Below are positions 8,922 to 18,571 of a stretch of 64,000 nt of DNA, piece after piece. Location of the stretch: assembly GCF_016597725.1 (NCBI RefSeq), contig NZ_VCGY01000005.1, forward strand, positions 248,001 to 312,000, written 5' to 3'. The notes below the pieces were generated by a model, which saw nothing but the letters and a program-made list of their open reading frames with translations, had not been told where the DNA came from and did no database searches. The DNA comes from Marinobacter sp. 1-4A (lineage in GTDB: Bacteria; Pseudomonadota; Gammaproteobacteria; Pseudomonadales; Oleiphilaceae). The position numbers were made by a program, and so were the translations under genes. Every line of letters starts with the position of its first letter. Within the stretch, counting starts at the first letter, position 1.

Positions 8922-10718
8922 ATGACTAGCTCACCGAAGACCATCCGCATTGGTTGTTCCTCCGCGTTTTGGGGTGACACCGAGACGGCCGCAGCACAGC
9001 TGGTGCACAAAGGTGACATCGACTATTTGGTTTCGGATTATTTGGCTGAAGTGACCATGTCAATCATGGCTGGCCAGAAGATGAAAGACCCCAGCCAAGG
9101 CTACGCTCGAGATTTCGTAGAAACCGTTATGGGTCCATCACTGGGTGACATTAAAGCAAAGGGTATTCGGGTACTGACGAACGCCGGCGGCGTGAATCCG
9201 GTGGCCTGCCGCGATGCCTTGCAAGCGCTGTGCGAAAAAGCTGGCGTAGACATGAAAATTGCGTTGGTGCTTGGGGATGACCTGCTACCCAAAAAGCAGG
9301 CTTTGAGTGAAGCTGGCATCACCGAAATGGCCACTGGCGAACCCCTGCCCGCGATGATGGTAAGCCTGAACGCCTACCTTGGAGCTTCTGGCTTGGCTGC
9401 CGCTTTGGATCAGGGCGCAGACATTGTTCTTACTGGCCGGGTGGTCGACAGCGCTTTGGTGCTCGCGCCTCTGGTTCACGAATTCGGTTGGGACTGGAAG
9501 GATTACGACAAATTGGCCCAAGCCAGCCTTGCTGGCCACCTGCTGGAGTGCGGCGCGCAATCTACAGGCGGCAACTTTACCGATTGGGAAGACGTTGCGG
9601 ACGGCTTCGCCGATATGGGCTTCCCGATTGCAGAAGTCAGCGCAAGTGGCGAGTTCGTTGTTACCAAACCGGAAGGCACGGGTGGTCTGGTAAGCCGAGG
9701 CACGGTCGCCGAGCAACTGGTTTACGAAATTGGCGATCCCCGAGCGTATTTTCTGCCTGATGTGACCTGCGATTTTACCGACGTTGAACTGGTAGAAAGC
9801 GGACCGGACAGAGTAACGGTTAGCGGTGCGCGCGGCTTGCCACCCACCGACAGCTACAAAGTGTCTGGCACTTGGCCGGACGGTTTCAAATGCACCGCAA
9901 CCTTCCTGCTTGCGGGTATTGATGCCTCGAAGAAGGCGCAGGCAGTGGCCGAAGCCATTCTCACGAAAACATCACGCCTGTTTCAGGAGCGTGGCCTGCC
10001 GGACTACACCGAAACCAGTATCGAACTGCTGGGCACGGAAACCACGTACGGTAAGCAGGGCCGCGGCCATGGCACTCGGGAAATCATTGTGAAAATTAGT
10101 GCCGCCCACGCAAAGAAGGGAGCCTTGGTGCTTTTCTCCCGAGAGATAGCACAAGCCGCTACCGGCATGGCACCCGGCCTGACGGGCATTGTGGGTGGTC
10201 GACCAGCCGTTTGGCCCAAGATTCGCCTCTATTCCTGCCTGGTCCCCAAGAGCGAAGTGACGGTTTCTGTTGATCTGAACGGTCAGGTAACCCCCATTGC
10301 TGTCGATTCCACAGGTGGCTTCCAGCCCGGTCTGATCAAGGATCAAGCCTCAATCGAAGCCGCTTCGGCGACCGATACCACTGTGCCCCTGATTGATTTG
10401 GCTTGGGCCCGCAGCGGCGACAAAGGCGACCATAGCAACATTGGCGTTATTGCTCGCAAACCCGAGTTTGTTCCCTTTATTGCAGCTGCATTGAGTGCAG
10501 AGGCTGTGGCCGATTGGATGGAGCACACACTGAATCCGGAAACCGGCAAGGTCACTCGCTGGACACTGCCCGGGCTGCATGCATTCAACTTTCTGCTGGA
10601 GCACAGCCTGGGCGGAGGTGGCGTTGCCAGCCTGCGCATTGATCCGCAGGGCAAGGCGTTTGCGCAGCAGTTGCTGGAATTTCCGGTGCCGGTGCCTGCG
10701 GGGCTGGTTCGTTCCTGA
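8922..10718 (+). CDS. atuA: AtuA, acyclic terpene utilization protein (DUF1446 family)
   Basis: The ATG at 8922 has AGGA 9 nt upstream; the longer frame from 8838 would run back into the operator region. 598 residues. The N-terminal 450 are the DUF1446/AtuA domain ([47 protein letters not shown]); the C-terminal 110 ([20 protein letters not shown]) form the small AtuA C-terminal domain. Both are needed for citronellol growth in pseudomonads, but the reaction of AtuA is not firmly established. It is the first gene of the atu operon here as in Pseudomonas. Confidence 0.9.
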   Translation: MTSSPKTIRIGCSSAFWGDTETAAAQLVHKGDIDYLVSDYLAEVTMSIMAGQKMKDPSQGYARDFVETVMGPSLGDIKAKGIRVLTNAGGVNPVACRDALQALCEKAGVDMKIALVLGDDLLPKKQALSEAGITEMATGEPLPAMMVSLNAYLGASGLAAALDQGADIVLTGRVVDSALVLAPLVHEFGWDWKDYDKLAQASLAGHLLECGAQSTGGNFTDWEDVADGFADMGFPIAEVSASGEFVVTKPEGTGGLVSRGTVAEQLVYEIGDPRAYFLPDVTCDFTDVELVESGPDRVTVSGARGLPPTDSYKVSGTWPDGFKCTATFLLAGIDASKKAQAVAEAILTKTSRLFQERGLPDYTETSIELLGTETTYGKQGRGHGTREIIVKISAAHAKKGALVLFSREIAQAATGMAPGLTGIVGGRPAVWPKIRLYSCLVPKSEVTVSVDLNGQVTPIAVDSTGGFQPGLIKDQASIEAASATDTTVPLIDLAWARSGDKGDHSNIGVIARKPEFVPFIAAALSAEAVADWMEHTLNPETGKVTRWTLPGLHAFNFLLEHSLGGGGVASLRIDPQGKAFAQQLLEFPVPVPAGLVRS

Positions 10719-10734
10719 TTCTATGGAGCATGCA

Positions 10735-10838
10735 CTCTGGCTGGCCGCCCCTCCCGAGACACGCCGTAAATACGTCCCTGTAGGCTTGGCCGCAGCATCC
10801 ATGCTGCTCACAGTCCCGGGAGGGACGGCCAGCCAGAG
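10735..10838. repeat. Snap-back element 1 (atuA-atuB)
   Basis: Arms 10735-10760 and 10813-10838 are complementary at 24 of 26 positions. The 52-nt core between them runs ACGCCGTAAATACGTCCCTG and on to a GCAGCATCCATGCTGC hairpin. Orientation A. Ends 30 nt before atuB. Confidence 0.9.
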
Positions 10839-10868
10839 CGCTCATACATTGAGCAAGGTTGTTAAATT

Positions 10869-11735
10869 ATGAGTTATCAATCCGTTTTTCACCCTGATCT
10901 GTTCAAGGGTCAAGTATTTATAGTGACCGGGGGCGGCTCTGGCATCGGACGCTGCACCGCGCACGAACTGGCCTCGCTTGGTGCCAAAGTTGCACTGGTA
11001 GGCCGCAAAGTCGAAAAAGTTGGAGCCGTAAAAGCAGAAATTGTTGAAGACGGCGGCATTGCTTCGGCTCACGTATGCGATATCCGCGAGGAAGAGTCTG
11101 TAAAAGCCACGGTGAAAGCCATTATCGCAGAGCATGGCGGCCTGAACGGCGTGGTCAACAATGCTGGCGGCCAGTTCCCTTCTCCTCTGGCGGGCATCAA
11201 CCAGAAAGGCTGGGAGACTGTGGTTCGCACCAACCTCACCGGTGGATTTTTGATGGCGCGAGAGGCCTATACGCAGGCACTTTCGAAAACCGGCGGCGCC
11301 ATCGTGAATATTGTGGCGGATATGTGGGGCGGTATGCCGGGCATGGGGCACTCGGGTGCCGCAAGAGCTGGCATGGTGAATTTCACCCAGACAGCCGCTG
11401 TGGAATGGGGCACCTCTGGCGTTCGCGTGAATGCAGTTGCGCCGGGCTGGATTGCCTCCAGCGGCATGGATAACTACCCCGAGCACATGAAGCAGTGGAT
11501 TCGTAGCCTTGGCGATAACGTGCCCATCAAACGCATGGGCACAGAATCGGAAGTGAGCTCGGCCATCTGTTTTTTACTGAGCCCCGGAGCCTCTTTTGTG
11601 AATGGCGACTGCCTGCGCATTGATGGCGCAGCGTCTCAGGGCGGTCGTGTATGGCCGTTCCCGAAGGCAAAGAACAACGAGCCGTACAACGGTTTTCATC
11701 GGGCAGTCACGCCTAAAGTGCTTAGCGAGGGTTAA
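10869..11735 (+). CDS. atuB: AtuB, short-chain dehydrogenase/reductase of the PECR-like type
   Basis: 288 residues with the Rossmann motif VTGGGSGIG near residue 20 and NNAGG around 97. The usual YxxxK active site is replaced: GHSGAARAGM has His for Tyr and Arg for Lys. This same HSGAARAG string occurs in peroxisomal trans-2-enoyl-CoA reductase (PECR), so the enzyme may reduce an enoyl-CoA instead of oxidising an alcohol. In Pseudomonas AtuB is usually listed as a citronellol/citronellal dehydrogenase candidate. Operon position matches. The start follows a snap-back element by 30 nt and has only a weak ribosome site (AAGG). Confidence 0.85.
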   Translation: MSYQSVFHPDLFKGQVFIVTGGGSGIGRCTAHELASLGAKVALVGRKVEKVGAVKAEIVEDGGIASAHVCDIREEESVKATVKAIIAEHGGLNGVVNNAGGQFPSPLAGINQKGWETVVRTNLTGGFLMAREAYTQALSKTGGAIVNIVADMWGGMPGMGHSGAARAGMVNFTQTAAVEWGTSGVRVNAVAPGWIASSGMDNYPEHMKQWIRSLGDNVPIKRMGTESEVSSAICFLLSPGASFVNGDCLRIDGAASQGGRVWPFPKAKNNEPYNGFHRAVTPKVLSEG

Positions 11736-11745
11736 GGAACTTCTT

Positions 11746-13362
11746 ATGCAAACACTGGAAACCAACATTAATCCCCAGTCCGACGAGTTTCGCGGCAACA
11801 TCGAGGCGATGAATGCGCACATCCAGACCTTTCGGGATGTAGAGCAAAAGGTTCTTGATCTGGCCGAGGCAGCACGGGAAAAGTTCACCAAGCGCGGGAA
11901 ACTCCTGCCCAGAGATCGCATCAATCGTTTGCTGGATCGTGGTACACCGTTTCTGGAGCTTTGTTCTCTCGCCGGCTACAAAATGCACGATGACAAAGAC
12001 GGCAGCATGGCCGGCGGCGGTATTATCGCCGGCATAGGAACCGTTAGCGGCATCCGCTGCCTGGTAGTTGCAAGCAACAGCGCCATCAAAGGCGGCACCA
12101 TTACGCCTGCGGGTCTGGACAAAACCTTGCGCCTGCAGCAGATCGCCAAAGAGAACAAACTGCCGATCGTCTCCCTGTCCGAAAGTGGCGGCGCCAATCT
12201 CAACTACGCCACGGATATTTTCGTGCAGGGCGCACGTGGGTTTGCCAATCAGGCGCGCATGTCTGCCGCCGGGCTACCGCAGGTTACCGTAGTACACGGC
12301 AACGCCACCGCTGGCGGCGCCTATCAGCCCGGCTTGTCGGATTACGTGATCGCGGTCCGCGGCAAAGCCAAGATGTTCCTCGCTGGCCCTCCCTTGCTGA
12401 AGGCGGCGACCGGTGAAATAGCGGACGACGAAGAGCTTGGCGGCGCAGAAATGCACGCCCAGATTGCCGGTACCGTCGAATATTTAGCCGAAGACGACGC
12501 AGACGGCATCCGCCAGGCCAGAAACGTCATGGAAGCTCTGCCATGGAATGAACAGCTACCACCACAGCGCGAGCTAAAATGGGAAGAGCCTCTTTATCCT
12601 GCGGAAGAGCTACTGGGCGTTATCCCCTCGGATTCCAAAAAGCCCTACGACGTGCGCGAGATTCTGGCGCGCATTAGTGACGGCTCGAAGTTCATGGATT
12701 TCAAGAATGAGTTCGACAGCCAGACCGTATGCGGCACCATTCGCGTAGAAGGACACTCCGTCGGCATCATCGGCAATAACGGCCCGATCACCCCGGCCGG
12801 TAGCGCTAAGGCAGCCCAGTTTATCCAGCTCTGCGATCAGGCAGGCACACCCTTATTGTTCCTCCACAACACCACAGGCTTCATGGTGGGCACGCACTCC
12901 GAGCAGAACGGCATCATCAAAAACGGCTCGAAAATGATTCAGGCTGTTGCCAACTGCCGCGTACCTAAGGTTGCGGTTGTGATTGGCGGCTCCTACGGCG
13001 CGGGCAACTACGCCATGTGTGGTCGCGGTCTTGACCCCCGCTTCATCTTCGCATGGCCCAACAGCCGAACCGCCGTTATGGGCCCGGCTCAGGCAGGCAA
13101 GGTTATGCGCATTGTGGCGGAAGACAAGCAGCGCCGCAGCGGTGTCGAGCCCGATCCAAAAACCCTCGATTTTCTGGAGCAAGCCACTGCCAAAAAACTG
13201 GAAGATGGCTCCACGGCCCTGTTTGGTACAGCCCGGTTATGGGATGACGGACTGATTGATCCACGGGATACCCGAAGAGTTGTGGCACTGGTACTCGACA
13301 TGTTCCGGGAAGCCGATGCCCGCCAACTCCGACCCAACACGTTTGGCGTAGCGCGGCTCTGA
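11746..13362 (+). CDS. atuC: Geranyl-CoA carboxylase, carboxyltransferase (beta) subunit
   Basis: 538 residues from the ATG at 11746, which has AAGGA 8 nt upstream; a longer frame from 11602 overlaps atuB and is not needed. It is a full carboxyltransferase of the acyl-CoA carboxylase beta family: GGGIIAGIGTVSGIRCLVV, SLSESGGANL, NATAGGAYQPGLSDYVI in the N-half and GFMVGTHSEQNGIIKNGSKM, VVIGGSYGAGNYAMCGR in the C-half. With AtuF it should carboxylate cis-geranyl-CoA to isohexenylglutaconyl-CoA. The choice of geranyl-CoA over 3-methylcrotonyl-CoA is taken from the complete atu context and the absence of an HMG-CoA lyase gene. Confidence 0.88.
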   Translation: MQTLETNINPQSDEFRGNIEAMNAHIQTFRDVEQKVLDLAEAAREKFTKRGKLLPRDRINRLLDRGTPFLELCSLAGYKMHDDKDGSMAGGGIIAGIGTVSGIRCLVVASNSAIKGGTITPAGLDKTLRLQQIAKENKLPIVSLSESGGANLNYATDIFVQGARGFANQARMSAAGLPQVTVVHGNATAGGAYQPGLSDYVIAVRGKAKMFLAGPPLLKAATGEIADDEELGGAEMHAQIAGTVEYLAEDDADGIRQARNVMEALPWNEQLPPQRELKWEEPLYPAEELLGVIPSDSKKPYDVREILARISDGSKFMDFKNEFDSQTVCGTIRVEGHSVGIIGNNGPITPAGSAKAAQFIQLCDQAGTPLLFLHNTTGFMVGTHSEQNGIIKNGSKMIQAVANCRVPKVAVVIGGSYGAGNYAMCGRGLDPRFIFAWPNSRTAVMGPAQAGKVMRIVAEDKQRRSGVEPDPKTLDFLEQATAKKLEDGSTALFGTARLWDDGLIDPRDTRRVVALVLDMFREADARQLRPNTFGVARL

Positions 13363-13464
13363 TCGGCGCTGATACAAACCGCCAACATACTGGCAATCAA
13401 AAGACAGAATGCGTGCTTCAAACAAGCGAAAGCACGAACCAAAAAACAGCAGGAGATTAAAACC

Positions 13465-14619
13465 GTGAAATTCACAGCCGAACACGAAGCCCTGAGAAAA
13501 ACCGTCCGCGATTTCGTGCAGAAAGAAATCAACCCCCATTGCGACGAATGGGAAGAAGCTGGCCAGTTCCCCATTCACGAACTGTTCAAAAAACTGGGCA
13601 ACCTTGGCCTACTGGGCATCCAGAAGCCCGAAGAATACGGCGGCATGGGGCTGGACTACAGCTACAACCTTGTAGCAGCTGAAGAGCTGGGTATGGCCAA
13701 CTGCGGCGGCGTACCCTTGGCAATTGGCGTTCAGACAGACATGTGCACACCTGCTATCGCCCGCTTCGGTTCTGACGAACTGAAACGCACCTTTCTAGCG
13801 CCCGCGATAGCCGGTGACATGGTGGGCTGCATAGGCGTGAGCGAAGTAGGTGCCGGTTCCGATGTGGCTGGTTTGAAAACCACCGCAAAGAAAGACGGTG
13901 ACGATTACATCATCAACGGCTCCAAAATGTGGATCACCAACAGTCCTCAGGCAGACTTCATTTGCCTGCTGGCTAATACAAGTGACGACAAGCCACATAA
14001 AAACAAATCACTGATCGTAGTTCCTATGAATACTCCGGGGATAACCTTCAGCCCGCATTTGAACAAACTGGGCATGCGCTCTTCCGAAACTGCCCAGATT
14101 TTCTTCGACGATGTGCGCGTTCCCCAGCGCTACCGCATTGGCGCCGAAGGGACTGGCTTCATGATGCAGATGCTGCAATTTCAGGAAGAGCGTCTCTGGG
14201 GTGCTGCGAACGTTATCAAAGCGCTGGAAAACTGCATCGACCAGACCATTGAGTACTGCCGTGAGCGCAAGACCTTCGGCACGCCACTGATCGACAACCA
14301 GGTCATTCACTTCCGTCTGGCCGAGCTGCAAACCGAAGTAGAGGCTCTGCGCGCCCTGACTTACAAGGCTTGTGAGCTGCACATTGAAGGCAAGGACGTA
14401 ACCAAACTCGCCTCCATGGCCAAACTGAAAGCTGGCCGTCTGGGCCGTGAAGTGACCGACAGCTGCCTGCAGTACTGGGGCGGTAACGGATTCATGTGGG
14501 ACAACCCGGCATCCCGTGCCTTCCGTGATGTGCGATTGGTGTCTATCGGCGGTGGTGCTGACGAAATCATGTTGGGGATCATTTGCAAGCTTATGGGCAC
14601 CTTGCCTGGCAAGCGCTAA
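13465..14619 (+). CDS. atuD: AtuD, acyl-CoA dehydrogenase (citronellyl-CoA type)
   Basis: 384 residues from a GTG at 13465 with AGGAG 8 nt upstream. Normal acyl-CoA dehydrogenase layout: N-terminal helical part, GCIGVSEVGAGSDVAGLKTT flavin-binding strand region, GSKMWITNSPQADF, and the C-terminal FAD end YWGGNGFMWDNPASRAFRD. In Pseudomonas AtuD oxidises citronellyl-CoA to geranyl-CoA. A 102-nt gap separates it from atuC, containing only the ribosome site. Confidence 0.88.
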   Translation: MKFTAEHEALRKTVRDFVQKEINPHCDEWEEAGQFPIHELFKKLGNLGLLGIQKPEEYGGMGLDYSYNLVAAEELGMANCGGVPLAIGVQTDMCTPAIARFGSDELKRTFLAPAIAGDMVGCIGVSEVGAGSDVAGLKTTAKKDGDDYIINGSKMWITNSPQADFICLLANTSDDKPHKNKSLIVVPMNTPGITFSPHLNKLGMRSSETAQIFFDDVRVPQRYRIGAEGTGFMMQMLQFQEERLWGAANVIKALENCIDQTIEYCRERKTFGTPLIDNQVIHFRLAELQTEVEALRALTYKACELHIEGKDVTKLASMAKLKAGRLGREVTDSCLQYWGGNGFMWDNPASRAFRDVRLVSIGGGADEIMLGIICKLMGTLPGKR

Positions 14620-14639
14620 GGCTGAAGCTTGGTGCCAGA

Positions 14640-14742
14640 CCGGCAGCCCGGTTGAACTCTTCAGGACACGCCCGCGAGTGCAGGGCTCGATCGGGCCATC
14701 CCTGGCCCTCAACGGTCCTGAAGAGTTCAACCGGGCTACCGG
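14640..14742. repeat. Snap-back element 2 (atuD-atuE)
   Basis: Arms 14645-14667 and 14715-14737 are complementary at 23 of 23 positions; after one mismatch the pairing continues with CCGG on each side. The 47-nt core is the most divergent of the family but keeps an apex hairpin GGGCCATCCCTGGCCC. Orientation A. Ends 29 nt before atuE. Confidence 0.87.
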
Positions 14743-14771
14743 CCCCAAAATAATGTTCGTGGAGTCGTTTT

Positions 14772-15590
14772 ATGGAAACCTTGCCTCATTGCGAAACACT
14801 GCTTCTGGAAAAACAGGGGCCAGCCCTACACGTCACCATCAACCGGCCAGAGTCCCGGAACGCCATGAGCCTGCAAATGGTGGCAGAGCTGTCCACAATC
14901 TTTACCGAAGTAGAATCTGATACCAGCATCCGCGCCGTGGTTATCCGTGGTTCCGGCGGCCATTTCTGTGCAGGCGGCGACATCAAAGACATGGCTGGTG
15001 CGCGTAACCAGAAAGCTGGAGAAGGCGAAGCTGACCCCTTTTACGTTCTGAATCGCGCCTTTGGGGCGATGATTCAGCAAGTGAACGAATCCTCCAAGGT
15101 CGTCATCGCCATCACCGAAGGTGCGGTAATGGGCGGCGGTTTTGGATTGGCCTGCGTCTCCGACGTTGCTATCGCGGGGCCCACCGCGAAATTCGGCATG
15201 CCGGAAACGACCCTCGGCATCCTCCCTGCCCAGATTGCCCCATTTGTCGTCGAGCGAATTGGCCTGACCCAAGCCCGCCGACTTGCACTGCTTGGCTTGA
15301 GAATCGGTGCGGAAGAAGCCTGCGCACTGGGCATTGTGCACCAGGTCGCATCATCAGACGTCGAGTTGGAAGATATGCTAGCTCACACTGTTGAGCGCGT
15401 GCGCAACTGTGCACCAACCGCCACAGCACAGACCAAAGCCCTGCTCCACCGGGTTGGACACGAATCCATGAGCGGCTTACTCGACAGCGCCGCCGAAATG
15501 TTCGCCGCAGCCGTTAAAGGCAGCGAGGGCAACGAGGGCACCATGGCGTTCATGCAAAAGCGCCCACCAGCCTGGGCAGACACGAAATAA
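14772..15590 (+). CDS. atuE: AtuE, isohexenylglutaconyl-CoA hydratase
   Basis: 272 residues, crotonase fold. Oxyanion-hole segments HFCAGGDIKDMAG (about 65-77) and EGAVMGGGFGLACVSDVAI are present, as is FGMPETTLGILPAQIAPFVV. Ribosome site GGAG lies 10 nt before the ATG. In the atu pathway this hydratase adds water to the carboxylase product to give 3-hydroxy-3-isohexenylglutaryl-CoA. Specificity is assigned by position between atuD and atuF. Confidence 0.87.
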   Translation: METLPHCETLLLEKQGPALHVTINRPESRNAMSLQMVAELSTIFTEVESDTSIRAVVIRGSGGHFCAGGDIKDMAGARNQKAGEGEADPFYVLNRAFGAMIQQVNESSKVVIAITEGAVMGGGFGLACVSDVAIAGPTAKFGMPETTLGILPAQIAPFVVERIGLTQARRLALLGLRIGAEEACALGIVHQVASSDVELEDMLAHTVERVRNCAPTATAQTKALLHRVGHESMSGLLDSAAEMFAAAVKGSEGNEGTMAFMQKRPPAWADTK

Positions 15591-15600
15591 ATTAGAGGGA

Positions 15601-15714
15601 GTGAGGGGCGGTGAGAAAGTGTTCAGGAAATGTCGGCGGCCAAGGATGGCCGACGTCAAGCGCACATGGATGTGCTCGTAGCGATTTCCTGAACACTTTC
15701 TCGCCGCCCCTCAC
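15601..15714. repeat. Snap-back element 3 (atuE-atuF)
   Basis: Arms 15601-15630 and 15685-15714 pair at 29 of 30 positions; the exception is a T-G wobble. The 54-nt core is in orientation B (reverse complement of elements 1 and 2), with hairpins GGCCAAGGATGGCC and GCACATGGATGTGC. It fills the gap completely apart from 10 nt after the atuE stop and 30 nt before atuF. Confidence 0.92.
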
Positions 15715-15744
15715 GGACAGGCACAAATTTACGAGACAAGCGCT

Positions 15745-17715
15745 ATGCTGAAAAAGTTACTAATAGCCAACCGAGGCGAAATCGCAGTCCGCGTTATTCG
15801 CACCGCCAAAGCCCTCGGGTACCGCACTGTAGCCGTCTACTCCGAGGCAGATGCCAACGCCATGCACACCGAACTGGCAGACGAAGCCGTTTGCATAGGC
15901 CCCGCACAAGTATCTGCATCTTACTTGAATGCCGACGCCATACTCGATGCCGCCCGCAAAACCGGCGCCGACTGCATCCACCCCGGCTATGGTTTCCTCT
16001 CTGAAAACTCCAGCTTCTCCAATGCCTGCAAAGAAGCCGGCATCGTATTCGTAGGCCCGCCAGCGGGCGCCATCGAACTCATGGGCAGCAAGCGACGCTC
16101 CAAAATCGCCATGCAAAAAGCAGGTGTACCGGTTGTGCCCGGATACGAAGGCGACAACGCCAGCGACGATGAGCTGATCGCCGCAGCAGCAGACATTGGC
16201 TACCCACTAATGATCAAAGCCTCTGCCGGTGGTGGTGGCCGAGGCATGCGTCTGGTGCACAGCGAATCCGAACTGGCCGACAACATCAAACGGGCACGCT
16301 CTGAATCCAAGCAAGCCTTTGGCGACGACGAACTGATCCTCGAAAGAGCAGTAATCGAACCCCGCCACGTAGAAATTCAGGTGTTCGCCGACCAACACGG
16401 CAATGCCGTCTATCTGGGCGAACGGGATTGCTCCGTACAACGCCGTCACCAGAAGGTCGTTGAAGAAGCACCCTCCCCCTTCGTGACCCCCGAACTTCGC
16501 GCCGCCATGGGCGAAGCCGCTGTTAAAGCGGCACTCGCCTGCAACTACGAAGGCGCGGGCACCGTTGAATTCCTCGTCGATAAAGACCGCAACTTCTACT
16601 TCCTGGAAATGAACACCCGCCTGCAGGTAGAACACCCGGTTACAGAACTGATTACCGGGCAGGATCTAGTGGCTTGGCAGCTTACCGTTGCCGAAGGCCT
16701 GAAACTGCCACTGGTTCAGAATGACATTGAGCTGAGCGGCCACGCCATCGAAGTTCGGCTATACGCTGAAGACCCATCGAACGGATTTACACCACAGACC
16801 GGACCTCTGCATGTATTCCAACCCGCAGAAGGTGAGGGCCTGCGGTATGACACAGGTGTTCGCTCCGGCGATGAAATAACGCCGCACTACGACCCTATGC
16901 TTGCAAAAGTCATCGCCTGGGGTGAAAACCGGGACGAAGCGCGCCGCCGCCTGATCCGCGCGCTAGAAGATACAACCGTATTCGGTGTTACCACCAACCG
17001 ATATTTCCTCGGCCGAATCATTGCAGACAGCACCTTTGGTGCCGGTGAAGCAACCACGGCATTCTTGCAACAGGCCTTTAGCGAAGACCCATCGCTGCAG
17101 CCGACCAAACCAACAATCCGCCAGCTCGCACTCGCAGCCTGTGTACTGGCTCACGGCACCAGCGGTCAGGAAGCTTGGAGCAATGCACCGGCTACACATA
17201 CACCAATGAAGCTCAGCACAGGCGACGAAGTGGTTGAGCTACTGGTGCAAAACAGCGGCAACAAGCTTATCTGCCGCTTGGGTGACGAACGCCACGAATT
17301 GACCGTTACCAGCATGAGTAATGGCACGTTATGCATTATCGACAAGGATATTCGTCAGCGTTGCCAATATCACCGCGACGGAGATTCCCTATATTTGCAG
17401 GCGTTCGGAGAGTCGTGGTCGGTGACTGATGTCACTCATCAACCGGCTGCTGGAGCAAACGGCGCAGGAAGTGGGCGCATTCAAGCCTCAATGGATGGTG
17501 CGATCATCGACGTTCTAGCAGAGCCGGGGCAAACGGTGCGCCAAGGCGACACCCTCGTGATACTCGAAGCCATGAAAATGGAGCACCCGGTGAAGGCAGA
17601 CTGCGACGGCGTCGTAGCTCAAATCCTAACCAGCAAAGGTGATCAGGTGAAGCGTAATCAATTGTTGGTGGAAGTGGCCACCGGCGAAGCATCCGAACAG
17701 GAGAGCAATAAATGA
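15745..17715 (+). CDS. atuF: Geranyl-CoA carboxylase, biotin-carrying (alpha) subunit
   Basis: 656 residues. Biotin carboxylase domain (1-445): KKLLIANRGEIAVRVIRTAK, ATP-grasp glycine loop SAGGGGRGMRLV, NTRLQVEHPVTELITGQDLV. The C-terminal biotinyl domain (about 580-650) has EAMKMEHP, whose Lys takes biotin. A BT-type linker lies between. It provides the carboxyl group to AtuC. The stop overlaps the atuG start by 4 bases, so the two are translationally coupled. Confidence 0.9.
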   Translation: MLKKLLIANRGEIAVRVIRTAKALGYRTVAVYSEADANAMHTELADEAVCIGPAQVSASYLNADAILDAARKTGADCIHPGYGFLSENSSFSNACKEAGIVFVGPPAGAIELMGSKRRSKIAMQKAGVPVVPGYEGDNASDDELIAAAADIGYPLMIKASAGGGGRGMRLVHSESELADNIKRARSESKQAFGDDELILERAVIEPRHVEIQVFADQHGNAVYLGERDCSVQRRHQKVVEEAPSPFVTPELRAAMGEAAVKAALACNYEGAGTVEFLVDKDRNFYFLEMNTRLQVEHPVTELITGQDLVAWQLTVAEGLKLPLVQNDIELSGHAIEVRLYAEDPSNGFTPQTGPLHVFQPAEGEGLRYDTGVRSGDEITPHYDPMLAKVIAWGENRDEARRRLIRALEDTTVFGVTTNRYFLGRIIADSTFGAGEATTAFLQQAFSEDPSLQPTKPTIRQLALAACVLAHGTSGQEAWSNAPATHTPMKLSTGDEVVELLVQNSGNKLICRLGDERHELTVTSMSNGTLCIIDKDIRQRCQYHRDGDSLYLQAFGESWSVTDVTHQPAAGANGAGSGRIQASMDGAIIDVLAEPGQTVRQGDTLVILEAMKMEHPVKADCDGVVAQILTSKGDQVKRNQLLVEVATGEASEQESNK

Positions 17716-18539
17716 ACACACTGAAAAACCAAACTGTATTTATCACCGGCGCCAGTCGTGGCATCGGCCGCGCCATCGCCCTCGCCTGTGCACGTCAGGG
17801 CGCGAACGTTATTATCGCAGCAAAGTCGGACACACCTCACCCCAAGCTGCCAGGCACCATCCACACAGTAGCTGAAGAAGTTCATGCAGCGGGCGGCCAG
17901 GCGCTACCGTTGGTGCTCGACGTGCGCGATGAAGATCAGATCAAGCAGCGCATTGATGAAGCCGCTGAACACTTTGGCGGCATTGACGCCCTGATCAACA
18001 ACGCCGGCGCCATTCGCCTAACGGGCGTAGAAAACCTGAAGGTCAGCCGCTTCGATTTATTGCATCAAGTAAACGCGCGTGCTGTGCTTGCATGCAGCCA
18101 AGCAGCTCTACCCTGGCTCAAAAAATCCAAACGCGCCCACATTCTGAGCATGTCTCCGCCGCTGAACCTTGATCCAAAATGGTTTGCTCAGTTCGGACCA
18201 TACACGTCTACAAAATACGCCATGACCATGATCAGCATCGGCATGGCTCAGGAGTTTAAACGTTACGGCATTGCCGTTAACACGCTTTGGCCGAAAACGC
18301 TTATCTCGACCGCTGCCATTGAGCATGAAGCGGGCGGAGCGCAAATGATGGCCCAAGGCCGGACTCCCGAGATCATGGCAGATGCAGCGGTAAGCATCCT
18401 GAACCATTCCATTGAAGAAATGACCGGGCAAAACTTGATAGACGAAGACGTGTTGCGCCAGGACGGCGTAACCGATTTTGAAGGCTACCGTTATGAGGCC
18501 AATGACAAGCCGCTGTTGCCAGACCTCTATTTGGACTAG
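17712..18539 (+). CDS. atuG: AtuG, short-chain dehydrogenase (HSDL2-like)
   Basis: 275 residues. Classical SDR features: TGASRGIG near residue 13, NNAGAI near 96, catalytic S-M-S and Y-TST-K (GPYTSTKYAMTM). The stretch LSMSPPLNL and the NTLWPKTLI motif are those of HSDL2-type SDRs. Unlike AtuB it has an intact catalytic Tyr and Lys. A role in oxidising citronellol/citronellal or a hydroxyacyl intermediate is inferred from the operon. Confidence 0.86.
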   Translation: MNTLKNQTVFITGASRGIGRAIALACARQGANVIIAAKSDTPHPKLPGTIHTVAEEVHAAGGQALPLVLDVRDEDQIKQRIDEAAEHFGGIDALINNAGAIRLTGVENLKVSRFDLLHQVNARAVLACSQAALPWLKKSKRAHILSMSPPLNLDPKWFAQFGPYTSTKYAMTMISIGMAQEFKRYGIAVNTLWPKTLISTAAIEHEAGGAQMMAQGRTPEIMADAAVSILNHSIEEMTGQNLIDEDVLRQDGVTDFEGYRYEANDKPLLPDLYLD

Positions 18540-18571
18540 CCCTAACTTATAAAAAACCTGACGGAAAGACC

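Noticed and set aside
11602..11745. Extended AtuC start inside atuB
   Set aside because: The ATG at 11746 has its own ribosome site and gives the family length.
15745..17715. AtuF/AtuC as a liu-type methylcrotonyl-CoA carboxylase locus
   Set aside because: atuA, atuB, atuG and atuH are present in Pseudomonas order and no HMG-CoA lyase gene is found.
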